Under the pieces are notes generated by a model. It was not told the DNA's origin. It was given only the letters and a program-made list of their open reading frames with translations, and ran no database searches. A stretch of 64,000 bases of DNA from JACZUI01 sp965216725 (GTDB lineage: Bacteria; Actinomycetota; Acidimicrobiia; Spongiisociales; ZC4RG35). Where the stretch lies: assembly GCA_965216725.1 (NCBI GenBank), contig CBDCGI010000019.1:1-64000 (forward strand). The letters run 5' to 3'. Shown piece after piece: positions 61,055 through 64,000 of the stretch (position 1 is the first letter of the stretch; each line of letters opens with the position of its first letter). Made by a program: the position numbers and the translations under genes.

Positions 61055-61775
61055 CAGGCTCGACCTGTCTCTGAATCCGTGTCTGGCGGCGGGCGTCGCG
61101 GATGGTTCGTGAATAGCCGGTGATGACCTCGAACCTACCCCGGTGAGCCATCTTGGATGTGTCCGGCCCGTAGATCCGGGGAATCGGGATCTCGACGAAG
61201 CTGAGCCCGGCCCGGGCAACCGCAAAGGTGGATTCGAGCTCCGACTCGTATCCGCAACCTTCCAGCTCGAGAACATCGATCGCCGCTTTGGAGAAACAGC
61301 GATAGCCGGAAAACGGATCGGTGACCGGGAAACCAGTGATCCGCTCCACAGCACGAACTGTCGCCTTCCGCACCAGGCGCCGGTTGAGGGGTGCCGACGA
61401 CGGCTGATGGGAATCCAGGTACCTGGAGCCGACACAGAGGTCAAAGCCTTCGGCCACCACTGGCCTGACCAGATCGCGCAACGAGGACGGGAGGTGTTGC
61501 CCGTCGGCATCCATCCACACCATTGCCTCGAATCCGTGGACCCTCACATAGTCGAGCCCCCGGCAAAGGGCGGCTCCCTTTCCCTGATTCGGCGTTTGGG
61601 TGATCACCGTGACCCCGTGGCTCCGGGCAACATCCCCGGTTCCGTCGCTGGACCCGTCATCAACGACGATCACCTCGACCTCGGCATTTTCGACCGTGCG
61701 CGGCATGGACCCGAGGACATCACCAAGCCGTCTCGCTTCGTTGAAAGCAGGAACGATCACTCCCAATGGCAACAT
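61047..61775 (-). CDS. Family 2 glycosyltransferase
   Basis: 242 aa from ATG 61775. GT-A fold: MLPLGVIVPAFNEARRLGDVLGSM, VIVVDDGSSDGTGDVARSHG, NQGKGAALCRGLDYV, AMVWMDADGQHLPSSL (DxD metal site), DLCVGSRYLDSHQPS, FPVTDPFSGYRCFSKAAID. Resembles dolichol/polyprenyl-phosphate mannose synthases (DPM1). No C-terminal membrane helices. Operon with the acetyltransferase. Confidence 0.9.
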   Translation of the reverse strand: MLPLGVIVPAFNEARRLGDVLGSMPRTVENAEVEVIVVDDGSSDGTGDVARSHGVTVITQTPNQGKGAALCRGLDYVRVHGFEAMVWMDADGQHLPSSLRDLVRPVVAEGFDLCVGSRYLDSHQPSSAPLNRRLVRKATVRAVERITGFPVTDPFSGYRCFSKAAIDVLELEGCGYESELESTFAVARAGLSFVEIPIPRIYGPDTSKMAHRGRFEVITGYSRTIRDARRQTRIQRQVEPVA

Positions 61776-61787
61776 GTTCGCAAAACT

Positions 61788-61801
61788 AACGAACGTTCGT
61801 T
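61788..61801. promoter_or_regulatory. 14-bp palindrome upstream of sqr/GT2
   Basis: AACGAACGTTCGTT, a perfect palindrome 12 bp before the glycosyltransferase start and in the divergent gap to sqr; a likely operator. A second hairpin (TAGGGCC TTTC GGCCCTA, 61809-61827) lies just to its right. Confidence 0.5.
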
Positions 61802-61948
61802 GGTGTGGCGTAGGGCCTTTCGGCCCTAACACATCGCCGGTCGAAGTCTCCCGGGGCATAGGGCCATCAGCCTCGCTCAAGTGCCCATAAGCCTCTACCC
61901 GTTGACCCCATCCGGAATTGGAATTGGCATTGACAAGCAAGGAGCAAC

Positions 61949-63187
61949 GTGAAGAGACTCTTGGTACTCGGTGCCGGTACCGCCGGCACAATGGTGGTCA
62001 ACAAGCTGCGGAAACGGCTGCCCAAAGACCAGTGGCAGATCACCGTCGTCGACGAGTCGACCGACCATCACTACCAGCCGGGTTATCTGTTCCTGCCTTT
62101 CGGCCGGTACACCGAATCCCAGCTCACCAAGCCGACCCAGTCGCTGATCACCTCCGGTGTGAACCTGGTGTTGGCTTCCGTCGAGAAGGTGCATCCGGAA
62201 GACGCCAAGGTTGAGCTGGCCACCGGAGAGCTCCTGGCCTACGACTATCTGGTCATCGCCACCGGTTCCACTCCTCGTCCCGAGGAGACGCCGGGGATGA
62301 AAGACGCTCTTTGGCAAAAGAACATCTTCGACTTTTACACACTCGACGGGGCAAAGGCCCTGGGCACGGCCCTCGATGAATTCGATCGAGGCCGTCTGGT
62401 CGTCCACGTGGCCGAGACCCCCATCAAGTGCCCGGTGGCACCCATGGAGTTTGCCTTCCTCGCCGATGCCTTCTTCAGCGAGCGAGGCTCTAGAGACAGG
62501 ATTTCGATCACCTACGTCACTCCGCTCGACGGAGCATTCACCAAGCCCGTGGCATCGCGCCACCTGGGGAGCATGCTCGCTGAGCGCAACATAGGCCTCG
62601 AAACCGACTTCATGATCGAGCAGGTCGACAACGAAACGCGGGAGCTGGTCTCCTTCGACGAACGACGTGTCCCGTTCGACCTCCTGGTGACGGTCCCGGT
62701 CAACATGGGAGCCGACTTCGTAGGGGCCAGCGGTCTCGGAGACGAGCTCAACTATGTGAAAGTGGATCCGACGACTTTCCTATCCCGAAAGTGGGACAAC
62801 ATCTTCGCAGTGGGTGACGCCGCGGATCTCCCGACTTCAAAGGCCGGATCCGTGGCCCACTTCGCCGTCGATATCTTCTGCGACAACTTCCTCGAGCACA
62901 TCGAGGGACGGCCAATGCTCAAAGAGTTCGATGGCCACGCCAACTGCTTCGTCGAGTCGGGCGATGGCAAGGCCCTGCTCATCGATTTCAACTACGACGT
63001 CGAACCGCTTCCGGGCAAATACCCGATCGCCGGCGTTGGGCCGTTCTCGCTCCTCGAGGAAAGCCGCATCAACCACACCGGAAAGCTCGCCTTCAAGTGG
63101 CTTTATTGGAACGCCCTGTTGCCCGGACGCCCGATTCCGGTGCCCACTCTCATGTCAATGTCAGGCAAGAAAGGAGAAAACGAATGA
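61949..63187 (+). CDS. sqr: Sulfide:quinone oxidoreductase-like flavoprotein
   Basis: 412 aa, GTG 61949. FAD-binding LLVLGAGTAGTMVV, YDYLVIATGSTPRP, second dinucleotide site region, and FAVGDAADLPTSKAGSVAH. Cys in PIKCPVAPME corresponds to one redox cysteine; others are at FCDNF and ANCF. No transmembrane helix, peripheral as usual for SQR. Oxidises sulfide to polysulfide, reducing quinone. Its stop overlaps the DsrC/TusE start (ATGA), and DsrE follows, so sulfur handling is supported by context. Confidence 0.85.
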   Translation: MKRLLVLGAGTAGTMVVNKLRKRLPKDQWQITVVDESTDHHYQPGYLFLPFGRYTESQLTKPTQSLITSGVNLVLASVEKVHPEDAKVELATGELLAYDYLVIATGSTPRPEETPGMKDALWQKNIFDFYTLDGAKALGTALDEFDRGRLVVHVAETPIKCPVAPMEFAFLADAFFSERGSRDRISITYVTPLDGAFTKPVASRHLGSMLAERNIGLETDFMIEQVDNETRELVSFDERRVPFDLLVTVPVNMGADFVGASGLGDELNYVKVDPTTFLSRKWDNIFAVGDAADLPTSKAGSVAHFAVDIFCDNFLEHIEGRPMLKEFDGHANCFVESGDGKALLIDFNYDVEPLPGKYPIAGVGPFSLLEESRINHTGKLAFKWLYWNALLPGRPIPVPTLMSMSGKKGENE

Positions 63188-63498
63188 CCGTCGCAACCAT
63201 TGCCGATCGTCCAGTACACGTGGACGAGGAGGGCTTCTTGACGGTGTACGACGAGTGGGACGAAGGACTCGGTGAGATTCTCGCGTCCAACATCGGCGTC
63301 GAGCTGACCGACCGGCACTGGGAAACGATCCGATTCCTGAGGGACGACTTCAAAGCCGAGGGCGAGACCGCCACTCTGCGTCGAGTCACCCAACAGACGG
63401 GGATCCCCACCAAAGAGCTGTTCTCACTGTTCCCCAAGAAGCCGGCCAAGAAGATGGCCTACATCGCCGGGCTGCCCAAGCCGGCTGGATGCGTTTGA
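63184..63498 (+). CDS. DsrC/TusE-family sulfur-carrier protein
   Basis: 104 aa. VDEEGFLTVYDEWDEGLGEILASNIGVELTDRHWETIRFLRDDFKAEGETATLRRVTQQTGIPTKELFSLFPKKPAKKMAYIAGLPKPAGCV is the full DsrC fold with the conserved C-terminal Cys penultimate (GCV). The second DsrC cysteine, about ten residues earlier, is absent (Tyr there), so it is TusE-like: a persulfide relay rather than a trisulfide-forming DsrC. Coupled to sqr. Confidence 0.9.
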   Translation: MTVATIADRPVHVDEEGFLTVYDEWDEGLGEILASNIGVELTDRHWETIRFLRDDFKAEGETATLRRVTQQTGIPTKELFSLFPKKPAKKMAYIAGLPKPAGCV

Positions 63499-63508
63499 AA
63501 GGACCGCG

Positions 63509-64000
63509 ATGACACTTACCGCTGAAGCACCGATTCCTGCGTTCGAGCTGGAAGCCGAAGACCGCAAACTGGCGCTCATCTGCTCCAAAGGATCCTTGGA
63601 CATGGCATATCCGGGCCTGGTGCTGGCCAACGCCGCCCTCGGAGAAGGAGTGGAGACCCACATGTTCTTCACCTTCTGGGGTTTCGACATGATCAACAAA
63701 GAGACCATGGGAAAGCTCCAATTCACACCCCTGGGCAACCCGGCAACACACATGCCGCCGATGCTCATGGGGCTGCCGGGGATGACCGCTTTCGCTACGC
63801 ACATGATGAAGAAGCAAATCGACGGGATCGACGTGCCGGACGTACCCGAGTTCTTGGAGATGATCTCGGACGCCGGCGGGCACCTCTGGGCTTGCCGAAT
63901 GTCTGCCGACATGATGCATGTCACCGAAGACGATCTCTACGACCGGGTCGAGGGCATCATCAGTGCTGCCGATTTCATCGAGCTGTCCGAGGGGGCCCAG
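63509..64000 (+). CDS. DsrE/DsrF/DrsH-like sulfurtransferase, 3' end beyond the window
   Basis: ATG 63509 (AAAGGA at 63497-63502) through the window end, 164 codons and still open. KLALICSKGSLDMAYPGLVLANAALGEGVETHMFFTFWGFDMINKETMGKLQFTPLGNPATHMPP..., then HLWACRMSADMMHVTEDDLYDRVEGIISAADFIE is the DsrE-like peroxiredoxin/sulfurtransferase pattern with the conserved Cys in LWACRMS. Likely passes persulfide sulfur to or from the DsrC/TusE protein. Confidence 0.87.
   Translation, partial: MTLTAEAPIPAFELEAEDRKLALICSKGSLDMAYPGLVLANAALGEGVETHMFFTFWGFDMINKETMGKLQFTPLGNPATHMPPMLMGLPGMTAFATHMMKKQIDGIDVPDVPEFLEMISDAGGHLWACRMSADMMHVTEDDLYDRVEGIISAADFIELSEGAQ

Noticed and set aside
60311..61510. Long 399-codon form of the acetyltransferase
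   Set aside because: The extra N-terminus is a shadow of the glycosyltransferase in another frame; the real start is the TTG overlapping its stop.

Overview
The window is high-GC bacterial DNA, almost certainly from an actinomycete-type (Actinomycetota) chromosome. The best evidence is the fhaA-fhaB-pstP-ftsW/rodA-pbpA-pknB cluster facing trpG and crgA at 43.3-50.7 kb, a pSAM2-style integrative element, an F420-type DUF385 enzyme, and GTG/TTG starts throughout. I cannot fix the genus; an environmental lineage such as Acidimicrobiia is only a guess.

Layout. (1) 1-740: the start of a P-type ATPase and tRNA-Arg(ACG). (2) 691-20672: a 19.9-kb integrative element bounded by a 43-bp direct repeat of the tRNA-Arg 3' half. 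Its core (tyrosine integrase, two small HTH proteins, RepSA-like HUH initiator, FtsK/TraB-like ATPase, HTH-DUF5919 regulator, Nudix protein) is that of an actinomycete integrative and conjugative element (AICE). Its cargo is defence-like: an operon of a ubiquitin-like protein, an E2-like protein, a JAB-E1 fusion and a SIR2-like protein, with a divergent HTH/ImmA pair; a Mod/Res restriction-modification pair; and a Fic protein translationally coupled to a 577-aa protein with a nuclease-like N-terminus. (3) 20.7-29.3 kb: small stress and regulatory operons (TetR/DUF4386, ArsR/SRPBCC, a two-component system with apparent shared triple-repeat sites) and a CPA2 antiporter. (4) 29.3-35.1 kb: four serine tRNAs, tadA, SRP RNA, a UbiE/MenG-like methyltransferase and serS. 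(5) 35-40.2 kb: membrane proteins, a sigma/anti-sigma ORF and a thioredoxin. (6) 40.5-43.2 kb: a decayed integrative element at tRNA-Leu(CAG) with relaxase, permease and integrase fragments and a DUF433/DUF5615 toxin-antitoxin pair. (7) 43.3-50.7 kb: the cell-wall and division Ser/Thr kinase cluster. (8) 50.7-53.5 kb: nitrilase and thiolase. (9) 53.5-58.8 kb: a partner-switching general-stress region (HATPase proteins, an anti-sigma/sigma fusion, STAS antagonist, GAF-SpoIIE phosphatase, CsbD, DUF2383, GlsB). (10) 58.9-64 kb: a zinc peptidase, a glycosyltransferase/acyltransferase pair, and the start of a sulfide:quinone oxidoreductase-DsrC/TusE-DsrE operon.

Quality warning. At least ten genes carry one or more apparent frameshifts, including serS, which should be essential. 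Most look like one-base losses that a single added base would repair. I read these mainly as assembly errors, so frameshifted genes are annotated as full-length loci with the break noted. All family assignments come from reading motifs by eye; no search was run.
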